A stretch of DNA of 64,000 nt from Cristatella mucedo (GCA_009760855.2 WPIO01000002.1:3683001-3747000); one strand, 5' to 3'; counted from the stretch's first letter, positions 34,165 to 47,028 are shown. Notes: generated by a model not told the origin, from the sequence alone. A program made the numbers and translations.

Positions 34165-35695
34165 TAGGAGTCATTTCTCTATAATAATAATAATAATAAC
34201 AATAATTCATTTGATAAAGCGCCCTCAGAGAACTTAATCTCTCTCTAGGTGCTTTACATTTGCTGTAAAGTGAAATGCAATTGAATGGTAAGTAAAATCA
34301 TGCTTGAAAAACAAACGAAATGAATAATATGGTTAGGGGTGACATGCACAGGGTCAGCATGCAAATGTGGTTAGTGGTAGCATGCACAGTGTCAGCACGC
34401 ATAAGCACGTGAAGGACGAATCACAGGCTCCCACTAAATGCTGTCCTAAATAGGTGTGTTTTTAGGTTCCTTTTAAATGTGGTCAGGTCAGGGGATGTTC
34501 TGACGCAGGTCGGGAGTGAGTTCCAGGCTTTGGGAGCATATGAACTAAATGCACGGTCTCCAAAGGATTTAAGGTTTGTACGAGGTATTTCTAGACTGTT
34601 GGTTTCCGAAAAGTGGGTGGTACGATGCTTGGCCTGATGGGGTAGTATATCTGACAGATAGGCTGGAGCCATAGAATGAAGGGACCTAAAAGTGAGCGAC
34701 AAAACCTTGAAGTCAATCCGTTGCTTGACTGGTAGCCAGTGCAGGTCGGCGAGAAGTGGAGTAATGTGGCAACTGCGACGCTCACGACAGACAAGCCTAG
34801 CTGCAGAGTTTTGCACTAGCTGCAATCGCCTGATCGCACATGCTGGTAGGCCTTTAAGCAGTGAGTGACAGAAGTCGAGACGAGATGTCACGAATGCATG
34901 GACCAACTTGGACGTGGTATCCCTTATCTAAACAAGCCCGAATTTTAGCAATGTTATGTAGCTGAATATAGGCAGATTTGATTGTGGAGCTGATATGGTC
35001 GTCTAACGAGAGGTCGCTTTGGAATATGACACCTAGATTTTGAGCTGATTCAACCGGAGATATGCTGGCAGAGCCAATTTTGAGAGTCAGCCTTTCCAAT
35101 TTCTGAATCACACTGGGTTTGCCCCTAACTAATAAGTTAGTTTTATCATCGTTAAGTTTTAGAAAATTTGCTGCCATCCATGTGCGGATGTCATCAATGC
35201 ATGCAGCTAGTGAGTTTAGAGAATTTGAGGTGTTCGAAGGCTGGGAGGGATCAAAGCAAAGGTACAACTGAGTGTCATCCGCATAGAAGTGAAAGCCTAG
35301 ATTGTGCTTGGCAATCACATCAGCAAGAGGCAGAGTATAAACCGTGAAAAGAACCGGACCTAGCACTGAGCCCTGAGGTACTCCATATTTCAGAGGTACT
35401 TCAGATGATCTTTGTCCATTCACGTCAATACTCTGGAGTCTCCCACTGAGATAGGACCTGAACCACTGCAGAGCCGTGCCAGTGATGCCCAGGCGAGACG
35501 AGAGGCGCTCTTGAAGAACTTTATGATCGATGGTGTCAAAAGCAGCCGAAAGATCGAGAAAAACAAGCAGAGACACTCTACCCATGTCTGCATTCCTAAG
35601 TAGGTCGCTGTATAAGCAATGCTGACTCTGTGGAGTGATTAGCTTTAAAGCCAGACTGGAACTTACTAGCAAGGTGTGAGGTGACTTCAGAATAA
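34165..35695 (-). mobile_element. LINE-A, 5'-truncated, young copy
   Basis: Minus-strand copy almost identical to 5045-6503 but extending about 40 bp further 5'. The (ATT)n tail lies at about 34182-34205 and the 3' UTR near-palindrome at about 34215-34260. Confidence 0.92.
34421..35672 (-). pseudogene. LINE-A reverse transcriptase, one frameshift
   Basis: Two overlapping frames: 34854-35672 (272 codons, with LDLSAAFD, GVPQGSVLGP and YADD intact) and 34421-34906 (161 codons, thumb to C-terminal end TAFSGSL). The break is a single extra G near 34922 (gataagggatacc here, gataaggatacc in the 5.7-kb copy). Otherwise the catalytic core is intact, implying recent insertion. Confidence 0.88.
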
Positions 35696-36284
35696 AAAAA
35701 CATTATTTTATTTATGAATACCTTACTAGTCTATCTGACTAAACGTGAGGCACAAGAAAATTAATGTCAGATTTGCAACCGGTAACGAATCAATTTCAAG
35801 ATAATCCCTGTCCTGGTCACGAAAGATGTAAGGAACAATGGCCAACTTCTACGCTTCTGAGGTATGCGAAATTAGGAAATAACACCTTCTAGCTAAGGTT
35901 AAAAGTTGTATAATATTGCGAATTATCAGGAAGTTGGCCGAAAAAAGCGTGAACCTATAAAACTCTCCCACAGAACTACCCGCAGTGAAAGTGGAAGCCA
36001 CACGTACGGCCAGTAAATCAAGCAATACTAGCTTAGGAGAGCCGTACGCCTAAGCTGATCCCTTCTGTGTGGTTCGGGGAGGGCTCGATTTGCGCATATT
36101 TTTTATTACGCTATTAATAATAGGGAAAAGGTTGATCTTGGAGGTTAGTCATTATTCAGTGCATCCTGTGATAATAATAGAGGAAGGGAGTTCAAGGATG
36201 AAGCTGAAATCTTGCGATTCAGCAGATCGGTCTCACCAAGCAATGCGTCTATGAATGCAGCATCCGCGTGGCTATATGGGTCTT
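35696..36284. other. Intergenic, nothing recognised
   Basis: No exon or repeat family recognised. Confidence 0.35.
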
Positions 36285-36412
36285 TGGGGCCCTGGTAGCC
36301 TGGGTGTAAGGTGCTCGTACTGGTCGATAGTTTGAATCCTGCAGTGGGCGATCCTTTGTTGCCGACTTCAAGCAGTGGCGATACCCGCTAAGGCTGTCAT
36401 GCTGCAAGCACT
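36285..36412 (+). mobile_element. SINE-B, diverged
   Basis: 'gggtgtaaggtgctcgtact', 'tttgaatcctgcagtgggcg' and 'gatcctttgttgccgac'. The B box is tttgaatcc. The 3' part is lost where the next SINE begins. Confidence 0.6.
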
Positions 36413-36540
36413 GGTTTGACCCAGGGGTCAAGGTGCTCGCCCCGACCAAGGTCGTGGGCTCGAGCCCCGTGGCATATGTGAAGCGTCTGAATAGGGATTA
36501 CGTTCTATTAAGATGCTATACAAATTAATGATATATTCAA
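36412..36540 (+). mobile_element. SINE-A, plus orientation
   Basis: 'ggggtcaaggtgctcgcccc', 'ggtcgtgggctcgagccccg', 'cgtctgaatagggattacgt' and 'gatgctatacaaatt'. Directly follows the SINE-B. Confidence 0.8.
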
Positions 36541-37525
36541 AATGAAAATGTTAATTCAGCCGTTATAGTTCCTGGATTGGCCGGCTACCTTAGAATTATC
36601 CAATCTACCGCCAGGAAGTAGACCGCGCATCTAATTTCTCGAATGAGGTCCGCGACTCTTCCCGTCAGCCACCGACCCGCCTCTAACCAGTCAAATCCGG
36701 CGACCTAGTCTCCATTTCTCGGGTGTCTTGACTCCGATTGTTAGCCGGAGTGGACGCAGCTTTTAGTGTACCGACACGCAGCCATTCAAGGGTTGCCAAA
36801 GTCGCAATGACAGGCAGCTCCCGCGAGTTTCCCACATGCCTGAACCATCGTATTTCGCGAAGTGGATACGCTAGCTCACTATGGCTGGCGTAATGGCTGC
36901 AGGTCGATAGAAAATTTGCACTTAAAAACATTTAAAAATTCATAAGCACAGCATGCTGGGCTTAGGCTCGAACACAAACGTTAAAATTCTCTGAAGCCCG
37001 TGCTTTAACGCTCTGCGTTTCGAGGCGTCTCGATGGGAAGGATGTCTCCATAGGTCAGTTGCTCGGTATAGGTCGATATGAACAGGTCGATGGCACAAGA
37101 CTAGAAAAGCAGCAGTTGCTTGATCGCTTCGTGCGCTCGAGGAGTAGTTCGCCTCCGTTCAACATCCGGTGCATATACAAGAACCAAATGCAATTGCCTC
37201 CTTGGTAATGTACGATGGTGCCATAAACGGAGCGAATGGAGTCTCAATAAAGCTAGGGAAAGCCTATCCGTTAGCAAAGTAGAAATTTCCGGCTGATTAG
37301 AAGCTCCACTAAATGGCCCGAGTCAACCGATTCGGCGGCAGCACGAGGGAATGACGTAAGAGACATCGGAAGTAAGCAGGAGAAGGGTAACGAGAAAGGA
37401 CCTGCAAGCGAGTTACGGAATGCAAATGATGAGCGTCTCGAAGGTAGGTGGTGACAGGGAGAAATTGAGCGCGAGACGCAGGCGAAGTGGTGAGCGCCGA
37501 GTGCAACCGTGCAACAACCGAGTGC
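36541..37525. other. Intergenic, nothing recognised
   Basis: Moderate GC, anonymous open frames only (for example minus 36683-36931 and 37309-37539). Confidence 0.3.
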
Positions 37526-37526
37526 A

Positions 37527-37652
37527 ACATATTATTCATTTCGTTTGTTTTTCAAGCATGATTTTACTTACCATTCAATTGCATTTCACTTTACAGCAAA
37601 TGTAAAGCGCCTAGAGAGAGATTAAGTTCTCTGAGGGCGCTTTATCAAGTGA

Positions 37653-37682
<30 letters not shown>
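37527..37682 (+). mobile_element. LINE-A 3' tail with long (ATT)n
   Basis: Reads 'atattattcatttcgtttgt' to 'gcgcctagagagagattaag', 'ttctctgagggcgctttatc' and a long (ATT)n tail (37654-37682). The element is truncated to its last 150 bp. Confidence 0.88.
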
Positions 37683-37683
<1 letters not shown>

Positions 37684-37890
37684 GATGTTAGCTGTGCATG
37701 CCGCATCGGACAACCTCAGACAACGCTGCCGGCCGTTGACGTAACTAGAGCACGTTTATTTACTTGACCAACTGTCGCTGCCGATTCTTACACGAATATT
37801 TTTTGATAAGAAGGATTTATACGTGCTTGAGTCACTGGATCACTTTCCATGGCTCTTTTTTTAAATACTAATTCGTGCAGCACGTCCTAG

Positions 37891-38075
37891 CTAGCACGAA
37901 CAGTTCACCTCGTCGTCTGCCGAGCAGCGGCAGCCTCCGACGAAAAATCGCGTTCTTGGTGGGCAAACGATTCTAGTAGAAGAAACGCTGTCGTACGCTG
38001 AAAACATGCGACAATCCGACCTTGGCACTGGGAAGTAGTGCGTTCCGGAAATATGGCAAGCTCCGCAAGTAGGTT
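37891..38075 (-). CDS. Candidate Cys-rich terminal exon (unnamed)
   Basis: A minus-strand frame ending at TAG 37893-37891 has eight cysteines in its last 60 codons, with CGACHISGTHYFPVPRSDC, then IVCPPRTRFFVGGCRC and EVNCSC. The pattern D-C-...-C-P-p-x-x-F-...-C resembles chitin-binding type 2 (peritrophin-A) modules but lacks one canonical Cys. An acceptor such as ctcaccggag would open it near 38065. No upstream exon is recognised, so this may be a lone exon or chance. Confidence 0.3.
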
Positions 38076-38264
38076 GCGGAGTCCTGGCCGGCTCCGGTGA
38101 GGTGACTGGAGTCGTTGTCGCCAGTGAAGCTATAAAATATGTCCCGGCCATGAAGAGGGGACATTCAGTTACAAAGCTCATGAGATTAGCTAAAGGCGCC
38201 CCCAGCTTCCAAGTCAGTAGCCGGAAATATGCCAATTTATTGCCCACGTTTAGGCCGGCCAATT

Positions 38265-39760
38265 CACATGTAAATGAGCCACGTGAGACTGGGCTCGTTC
38301 AAATTAGTATTTATGCATTGTACTCGCTAAAATCGCCTGTGCATTGTGATTTAAATTCACGACGAGTCGCATGAAGATGTGAAACAATCCGATGCATTCT
38401 AAAATCTTCAGAACTAATGTTTTTACCAATAAACGTGAGAAGGTAGAGAAAAATACGTACGAATTGGCTGCCGCAAGTAAAAATAACCAACGGTAAAAAT
38501 ATTTTCCTGCATATAGCATTTTCACTTAATCCTAATGAAATTTGCAGAACGAGAAAGCTGCGGATTTTACTACATTTGGAAATGTACCAAAAAATGGGTA
38601 AGAAAAATAAATAGGTTATACCCACCAGCAAAACATTGAAGGAAGCATTGAGCGGTGGGGTATCGTTTATACTGTGCTGTCTTGGTTACATAAAATGATT
38701 TATCTTAGTTTTTATACAGAGATCTTTGAGGGACTAATAGGCAGTAAGTAGTAAGCAGAAAAATCAATCATTGCGGCAGCAGACGGACGATTAATGATAG
38801 ACCTCATTACGACACAATAAAAAGAAAAGGATTTAAAGCTGTAGAACACTTCAATTCAACTTTCATACCTGCTTTAATTAAAGCTAAATAGCTGAAATAA
38901 TAGTCATGGTGAGTTATTTCTGAGCTTTAAATTACTAAATTTAAGTTACGTCGGAGTAAAACGGTAGTAAGCACGTATATTTATAAGCATATATCTATAC
39001 GTATAATTATACATAAACATCTATAAATATATATTTATATATTGTTGCTGGTCACAACGAACCATACACTAGAGTCTCAAAATTCCCAAGAATTAAATAA
39101 TGAAGTTCAAAGTGTCAGCCTACTTCAAAAACAAACGCAAAATACGCGAATCTAAATAGACATGCTCGCGTGTAGTTTTCTTAACCGCCTTGGGGTGTGC
39201 AAACCGGTCCGCTTGGATCGAAAGAAAATAGTACACACTCAGTGACAGTGCGTCCTTGAAAAACTTGTCTCAAAGATAATCTAATACATGACAACCTGCA
39301 GATCAATTTATGAACTATTCTCAGAACAGGAGAAATTTCCTGCATTCATTCCATTCATTTCCAGGCCTAATCAAAGGCTAGGAGATGCTCACGAGAGTAG
39401 TTGTGGCAGCAGACCACGGAGCTCCCTCGGATGCAATCTAGCTCCAACCAAACGCCATTACACGATTTGAGATTGTGGTACGACGGACAAATGTACTTCT
39501 ACAAGCTTCAAAGTAAACTTCCGTAGCATCGGTTTACCGTGCCTGCCAGTTCTGTATGCCTACATAGTTTAACATGCAAACGATTATTTGATCAGTCTGT
39601 GGAAATTCCTGGGCAGTTGCATATTATATCAACACTAACGAAGTTACCTAAAAGAATATAAAAAAGGAAATGTTCCACATAGTACGTGTTTTGTCTAGTT
39701 AAAACTTCTCCTAAGAATTGGGGCTTGATTTATTGTGAGAAACCCCCGGGAATCATAGCA
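38265..39760. other. Intergenic, nothing recognised
   Basis: AT-rich, with TA-rich sequence near 38975-39045. No gene or known repeat. Confidence 0.4.
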
Positions 39761-39764
39761 AAAT

Positions 39765-40030
39765 CGCACCTATTTATCACAGCATATAGTAGGTCCATGT
39801 GATTTGTCCTTTACATGCTTACGCGTGCTGACACTGTAGATGCTGCCACTAATCACATTTACATGCTGACCCTGAGCATATCACCCCTAAACATGTTATG
39901 CTTGTTATCATTTAGCTACCACTAAACATTCGACTGGGCTTCCCTTGAAGCAGATGCAGTGCCTAGAAAGCGATTAGCTCTGTGATTGCGCTATATCAAA
40001 TTTGATTTGTTAGTATTAGTATTATTGCAA
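39765..40030 (+). mobile_element. LINE-A 3' end, diverged
   Basis: Reads 'gcacctatttatcacagcat', 'cttacgcgtgctgacactgt', 'gcctagaaagcgattagctc' and 'tagtattagtattatt'. Aligns with 6225-6500 at lower identity. Confidence 0.8.
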
Positions 40031-40439
40031 CTACATTCAAGCGTACTTTTCAGAGAGAGAGAAATGTAGCTGCTTAAAGCCAAATCATCTTCAAGACCAA
40101 ATATAGCCTCAGCAACAAAGAAAATGTAATGTAGCTTGTGTGCAGTGTATTTGCAAAATTAATCCGCCATGGATATACCTGGGGCCCTTTCCCATCTGGA
40201 TGGACCTACTCAATTGGAATAGCAGTTAAAGTCTCTGTTCGAAGACCACTGCAGACATAGCTGATGCACTCAAAGCACGCCTATGCATTCAGACAGCAAA
40301 GTGGGATTTGGCAGGATAAGCAGGTAGAATTGTATCGCCAGACTAAAAGCCGTATTTTGATAGAAGCAGAATGGTGGATCCAAAATTCAATCCGTATAGC
40401 AGCTGATAAAAAACTGACTACAACTAGAGGTTTCGAGAT

Positions 40440-40625
40440 TGTTAATAATAATAATTCACTTGATAAAGCGCCCTCAGAGAACTTAATCTCTTTCTAGGCG
40501 CTTTACATTTGCTGCAAATGGAAATGTAATTGAATGGTAAGTAAAATCATGCTTGAAAAACAAACAAAATGAATGATATGGTTAGGGGTGACATGCACAG
40601 GGTCAGCATGCAAATGCGGTTAGTG
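40440..40625 (-). mobile_element. LINE-A 3' end, minus orientation
   Basis: 'aataataataattcacttga' then 'gcgccctcagagaacttaat' to 'ggtcagcatgcaaatgcggt'. Very similar to 34195-34375. Breaks off at about 40625. Confidence 0.88.
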
Positions 40626-43340
40626 TTATTGTTATCCAGTCTAGACAAAACTCTTCTGCACTTGGTCCCGCAGCATACGTCCTTCGGTATATCTGTATCC
40701 GAAAAATAAATCAATAAACAATATATTTCGAAGGAGATAAGTAAGGTGGCTATACATATATCTCTGAACCCCGCCGGCGGGTGGACTTCCGTCAGTGCCT
40801 CGGTGGTTGTGCACTCCAGGTGCACGCGAACGCAAAAGAGAACCGAGAAGGAGCGCAATTATAGTTGCCTGCATGGATCGAGCAGAAGGCAGGATTTGCT
40901 GCTTCGCGATCGCAAGTAAAACACGATGTACACTTGGAAAAAAGTAGCATGCTAGAAGTGTTGGGTTGTGTTATTTGCTAGCTTGTTTCAAAAGCGAATG
41001 GCTGTTTACTGCTGTTTATTGGGTAGTGGTGCTCAAAAGTTAGGCCCAATTATTTAGGAACGACCTTACTTGTGCAAGGCATTTTGCAAATGCAGCAGCC
41101 TTTGACGGATGGGCTCCATTCGAGACCTCGTCGGTGCTCTCTGTTTGCTCAATCTCGTAGGATGACGCGAATACTTATGGAAGCCAGGTCAAAATAGCCT
41201 AGTTCATTGTTACTGGCCCTGTTCTTTTCACATCATCGTCACGAAGCCAACTCTGCTAAGGCTGAGCTTCGTACATGCTCCCATGCATAATAAATTCTCA
41301 GATATTTCCCAGCGTAAGGAACAGCGAAAATTAAGGAAAAGGATTTTATATTTCTTGGAGCCGGTCTCTAATTGGCAAATAAGCCTGTGATAATAAATTA
41401 AAATCGGCTGATTCGACAAGTGGCGGAGCGAAGACTTTAATGTTAGATCCAAAACCACTAGTAATAAACAGCGAAAATCTTTCCTGCTCATTTGACACGA
41501 GCTTGGTGGCTTCTCATCAACCAAAATTGAGATACAGTTTTACTGTTGGTGCCAGTCGTGGGAAAAGGTATATTTGGCAGCCTAGGTCTTCGTCCCACGC
41601 TCTAGGGGGAAATTGCCCCCTAACCATTCGGTTGAGCCTGTGGTTTTAACTCCTTCGCTTAATGTAGCGACAGATGAGCCTTAGTTGAAACAGGCATTAA
41701 AGGATTCCAGCTCCAAACTAGATCTCCGCTCCATGGGCTGTGAAGGTCGGGCAGCTTGGTGCCGGTCTGAGACCAAGCATGTACAATCATTTTAAAGATG
41801 GTGCACTGGGCACAGCTACTTGCGAACTTAAAGCGTAGCATTTAGAATCACTGAAAACAGCCATAATGTTTTTGATTAAGCGACCATTTTAGCACATTGA
41901 CAGTGCCAGGTTCACGGACGAGAATGCAGCCCAGAAGTTGTATTTTGATGCTGGGCTCTTGTTGCTTGCTAAAACGATCACTCCATAAACTGAGCTCCTC
42001 AAGCATGTTAGTCTCAATGAGAGAAATTTAATAACTTGAGAATTACGAAAGAAAACTTCTTCAAAAATAAAGACTCTTTAAGGTCACCGTGAATTCTCAT
42101 GGAAAATATTCGGCAACATTAAATTTGATGGGAAGATATTAATCAAGATTCACAAACTAAGAATGTGCTTCGTCTACCAACAGGTTTTTGAAAGGTTTCG
42201 ATCAACAGAAGATGAGTATGATATTTTGTATGCCATTGATCTTGAGTGAGCTTCACAATGAAATCCGTAACGTCGACCCATGTTATAATCATGCTTACCT
42301 TCAGCGAAAATTAAATCCTTGCCTTTCATTCCGTGATGAAAGGCTTCGATGATAGTTTTGACTGAATTTAGGTAAAAGTCGTTCTTAAAAGAGGCCAGCT
42401 AAATATGTAGCAGCTTGAGGTAGCATCCTAAATTTCCTGTATGCATTTCTGGATAAACGATGCATGATTAGGCGTTGCTGTGTGCGCGAGCGCTTGATTG
42501 AGGGGCCAATTTTAAGTACGCCAACTGACATCTGCGTCTGCGTCTTAACCTAGCACCCGGAGGCGCTCTAGTTTTACAATCCAAGTCGCCGAAATGAGTC
42601 CGACCGCAGGTATTAAAGAATTTCTCGTCCCAAGCATGGTGTAAAACCAAGAGGCTCTTCTTTGGCTATCGATTTGAGTCTGGCGAGTCAGCTGCATTTT
42701 ACTGTTTGTCTACGAATGTCCTTAGCCGCTTAGCCACATCTGCGTGTTAATAGAATCTCGCAATCTTTCAAAGACTCATCCACCCCAGGTGCTTTATACT
42801 GTCTAAAAGAAGTGCTTATATTCCTAAAATCAAGTAATAACTGCTTCGGCTAGATGCCTTTCGTCCTTTTAATATCACCCAAAGTGGACTACAAATAGTC
42901 TTAAAGCGTATTGCTCTTAAAGCCAGCTAGTACCTGAACTTCACCGGATATTGACTTCCATGTGAAATCTTAACTAAAAAATACTGAGAGGCAAACTGGG
43001 CACACGTCTAAGGTTCAGTGAAAGTTGCATCGATCTCGGAAGTTATGGTATTTGCGGAAAGAAAATGCGTATTCCCAAAATAATAAGCTCTTGGTGAGCT
43101 TAAAGCATATATTTCTTCCTTGATACCTCTAAATTTACCGCTAAAGAGCTAGAATTTTACAAAGACTGTTAAACTTACTAGTTATCTCGGCGTTTCAGCT
43201 CTAGAATAAGATGTGGATAGGAATGGATTCCTTACGAGTTGATCTTTTCAACGCCAGAAACTTACCAATCCAGAGAGGACTACCGGAATTAAGCTTACTA
43301 TCACAAAGAAGCGCCTGTGCCTAAAGTTGGAGATTAAACT
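40626..43340. other. Long stretch without recognised genes
   Basis: Only short open frames. None matches the VWDE-like exons expected downstream of 43782, nor the repeat families above. The next exon of the VWDE-like copy 1 may lie here or beyond, but I could not find it. Confidence 0.35.
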
Positions 43341-43344
43341 GTAC

Positions 43345-43745
43345 ACATATAATGTATCTCCGTCTGTAACTCCACAAAGCCATAACGACTATGAGGGTGT
43401 TACGCAGGAGAATTTTGTATAGCGCACTCACAGCCTAAGCAGCTTTTGGTATGCATTCGATAGCCAACTGACTTTGTTTCATGCAGCCAAGAGAAAGTGG
43501 GAAGGATAGCAGAGTCGTGAGAGCAGTTGAGATAGTGAGTAGCGTGGAAGCAGCAGCTCAGGACAGCTGAAAAGGATGAACCATAGTCGGCCGTAAGAGA
43601 GTAGTTGACTTTGCGTGAGAATTGTGGAAGCGAGTTCCACAATATAGAACCTGCAGAGCTAAAGCTTCTGTCGCCAACGGTTTTTCAGTGGAGGAAAGGA
43701 ACGGCTAATTTATTGTCCATACAGGATCTGAGGGCGCGAAGAGGC
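43345..43745 (-). mobile_element. LINE-B 3' end, minus orientation
   Basis: The tail 'aatgtatctccgtctgtaac' at about 43350 leads into a frame encoding [39 protein letters not shown] and GCECAIQNSPA (43400-43642). Matches the LINE-B insertion at 25893-26333. It lies just downstream of the last visible VWDE-like exon. Confidence 0.85.
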
Positions 43746-43781
43746 TGAAACTAGTGCAGCACTTCATCGTTGGAGTCTCAC

Positions 43782-43896
43782 CTTCTCGTGTTGTCCATTC
43801 AGCCGAGCTCATTTTTGGTTGACAAACATTGTCCGTCTTGTCAGGATGAGTGGCATTTGCGGCATAGCAGATGCCCTCAATGACACACACGCCGGG
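43782..43896 (-). CDS. VWDE-like copy 1, Cys-rich exon (last visible)
   Basis: 115 nt. Encodes [20 protein letters not shown] and NVCQPKMSSAEWTTREG, the 'g.C.i.g.Cy..g......C......W' module that follows the IPT in this family. Acceptor gtttcag, donor ag|gtgaga. Diverged from the equivalent exon 56012-56129. The gene should continue downstream, since there is no stop. Confidence 0.85.
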
Positions 43897-44004
43897 CTGA
43901 AACGTTTTTATCGATTGCCAGGCTAGAGCGAAGGTACTGGCGTAATCGTTGTAGTCGAATAAAGTCAGCTTTCCAGATTCACCAGCCACTGCTGTAGGTC
44001 CCTA

Positions 44005-44009
<5 letters not shown>
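43897..44009. other. Intron between the last two visible copy 1 exons
   Basis: Start (in gene sense, end) of a 2.9-kb intron running to 46779. A homologous but diverged sequence lies at 56130-56230 in copy 2. Confidence 0.5.
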
Positions 44010-44090
<81 letters not shown>

Positions 44091-44146
44091 CGTGTGCGTG
44101 TATGTATATATATATATATATATTTATATACATATATATATATATG
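44010..44146. repeat. Compound (TA)n/(TG)n microsatellite
   Basis: (TA)n 44010-44045, (TG)n 44046-44100 with interruptions, (TA)n-rich to 44146. Absent from the matching intron of copy 2. Confidence 0.95.
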
Positions 44147-45739
44147 AGTGTGGTGCGTATGCTTGTGTTAGTATGAATTCGCGTGTGTGTGCACATGCAT
44201 TCATTTGTATAGCACCCTAAGACAATAATATACATACAGATGCTTAAAAAAAGCAAAATAAGAGCACGATAAAACAAGAATGCTACGGCAGCAATACTGA
44301 ACCATATTCTAATAAAGCTTCTCAACTTGTGCAGTCCCCAGGCAGAGACCACCTTACTTCGGCAGCATCTTGTAATGCGGCGGCAGTCGTTCTCAGCCCC
44401 TGCATTTTGTGATCTCTTGGTAAGCGGCCTTCTTAATGGCATCGCCGATAGCTGCGTCTGTGATAATGGTCATGGTTTCGCACGTCGACGATGACGACGT
44501 CCGGCGGCGGCAGGCTGTGGCTTACTTCGGCGCGACACTGGATGGCTGGCAACCACCATGCACGACCGAGCAGCTCTAAAGCTAAACGGCTCAGGGCCAA
44601 GTCGTGCCTCGGCCTAATTTTTGGAACTGTGGGACAAGACCTACCGATCGCTCGAGGCAAAGTTATCTCCTTCATCGGAGCAGAGGCTGTTTGCTGCGGG
44701 CTTTGCATTTTGAATGTGCTTCTAGTCTACTTATGGGCTAGTGCCTCTATCGCCATGGAGGACTCGATTCACTCACTGTGTAGTTCGCTCTATCCACATC
44801 GGACTGGTTTTGTTTATCTGTCACTCACTCGGGCCGGTGGCTGGCAGCAGAAGGAAGTCACCATCGTAAGTGAAGGGGTGAGACTAGCGCATTCTACTGA
44901 AAGGAGGAGTGCGGTCGTTGTATAGAGGGGCCCTTCTAAGGAGGTCAAGCGGAAGTCAATCACGAGGAGCCAGCAGCGCTCCCATATTCTCATGAAAAGA
45001 GCCGCCCCAATAGACGAGACTTAACTCATCAAGAACAAAGAGTGTTTGCAGTAATGAGTGGCATCTTTTGCGGAGTAGCATGTTCGATGACAATCTGAAA
45101 TGTGGCTTTCGCTTTCGATTTGTAAAAACGGTTACTTCTAGTTCTCACGTCGGACAAATTGAGATTGGTCAATCTTCAACAGTGTTACACGTTGCCAAAT
45201 TCAGTCCTCTGTGGGGCTGAATACACATTTGAACACGGACCTACCCCGAGATGCAGATCTTGGGAGGCAGGACATTGTGCTGCCCTAACAAAAGGAATCG
45301 TGGAGTAGTTTCTCTGAAGATTAACCTTTTCTTAGACGGCTGTCGCATTCATTATTACGTACGACTCCCGGGTAGGATTATAATATAACTGTTTGTTGCT
45401 GACTGATAATGAAGTCGTCGCTCATCTATTCGGCTAAGGCCTTTACTTAATTTGCACGGTGCTTTAATGGATTTAAGGTGCAAAGCAGTGAAAACAACGA
45501 ATATTTAATATCCTTTTACATCTAGATGTTCAAGCCGTCTTGCTTGTTTTTTGTTTTCGCATTTAAAAGCTCATCTGTGACGACAAATTAAGATAGTCCT
45601 TTCTTGGTATTAAACCTAATTAATGAAGATAAATTAAAAAACAGCCGTACACAGGATCTGAGAGCTAATTTTCAGCATGCCTCCTCAAGGCCAAACACCA
45701 TAGGCCCTGTACCCTCACGAGAGCAAAAAAAAGGTTCAT

Positions 45740-45990
45740 ATCATAATCTATTACTAGGCACTTTAAATATGCTGCAAAGGCAGAATAATCGAATCGTTTG
45801 TGGCAACATGCTGAATGCCAACGAGAATAACACGGTTAGAGGTGAAATGCACTGGGTTAGCATGCAAATATGATTTAGTGGCATCATGCACAATGTTGCC
45901 ATGCATAAGCACACAAAAGAAGAATCCCGTGGATCCACTTAATGCTGTGATAAGTAGACGTGTTAAGCGTCGTTTTAAATTAACAATGTG
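45740..45990 (-). mobile_element. Diverged LINE-A 3' end (left copy)
   Basis: 'aggcactttaaatatgctgc', 'ggttagaggtgaaatgcact', 'gggttagcatgcaaatatg', 'cataagcacacaaaagaaga' follow the order of the LINE-A 3' UTR at 34245-34440, minus orientation. Duplicated at 57897-58147, so it predates the duplication. Confidence 0.75.
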
Positions 45991-46779
45991 AAAATAAAAG
46001 CTGATACGGTGAAAGATAGAATGCAGATCAAGTTTCTGATTTAGAGCGAGAGATTTTTTAAATTGCAATGTTTTTAAATGGTTCGTGTGCCTACATGAAC
46101 CTATTGAACGTACACGAGCAGAATGGTTACTTTGGCTGCATAGCCTTTAGCGTGTGATACAGACACAAAATTCGCCCAGGCCTCCTAAGAGGACCAGACA
46201 CAGCATCAGTGAAAGCTTTGATTTGCAGCACTTTTGTGATTTCCTCGGTGTTTTGTTGCTGAACTCAGCAAGTTTTACAAAGGGATGAAAAGTTATCATG
46301 TTTAGTGCTAAGTAGATGCATGAATTGCACAAGTGATTGAGCAAATTAGTGTTACAAAGCGAAATTTCAGATCGTCGCTGTTTGGTTCTTAGGCAAAAGT
46401 GGAACATTAGAGATTGGAAGCGTGAATAGCAAACCTCGCAAGGATTGCGCATTTAAATTACTTATCGCTTGAATAGTAAACAGGACAGTTGATTGACTTC
46501 CAGAAAGAATAGATGATAAATCGGCTTGAGCTGCAAGCTTTACATCAAAGCAGTTCTATTACGGGCACAACAGAATAGTAAGTTCATAACATTAGATATT
46601 AGCCTCGTTAGTGTCAGCACACTATGACCATTAATCGAATGTATCCAGTTACCAGACGACCGCTTGTGAAGACTGCCACGCTCCACTCACGTAGATGTAT
46701 ATTAATCAACTTTGTAATATAAAATCGTCACTTTTGAACGATTTCAAGCTCAAAACGACTGCACACACTGAACACCTAC

Positions 46780-47028
46780 CTTCGAAACGCAACCGCCTGT
46801 TGAGTGACTGCAAATGTGGCAGTTGCTATTGTAAACCAATACGAAAACCTTGTTGCTGAATGCTTTTCCATCGTTGGACACGCTTATGCTATATCGACAA
46901 GGCAGTCGTTTCTCCTTTACTATATCTATCATCGATTGTGGGAAATTGCAAGATGCTTGTCCGATGCCCTCCACGTTTGCAGCAGTATGTTCAGCTGGTG
47001 GCCGTGCGAACTTTGCTTCACCAATCAC
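46780..47028 (-). CDS. VWDE-like copy 1, IPT/TIG exon
   Basis: 249 nt, phase 0 to 0. Encodes [37 protein letters not shown] and the Cys motif [11 protein letters not shown]. 'Y.vsvSNDG..fs' is typical of the family. Acceptor ctctcag, donor aag|gtaggt. Confidence 0.92.

Noticed and set aside
45604-46068. Small open frames conserved between the two duplicated copies (also at 57761-58225)
   Set aside because: Identical only because the DNA is duplicated. They lie on a LINE-A 3' remnant and show no coding signature.
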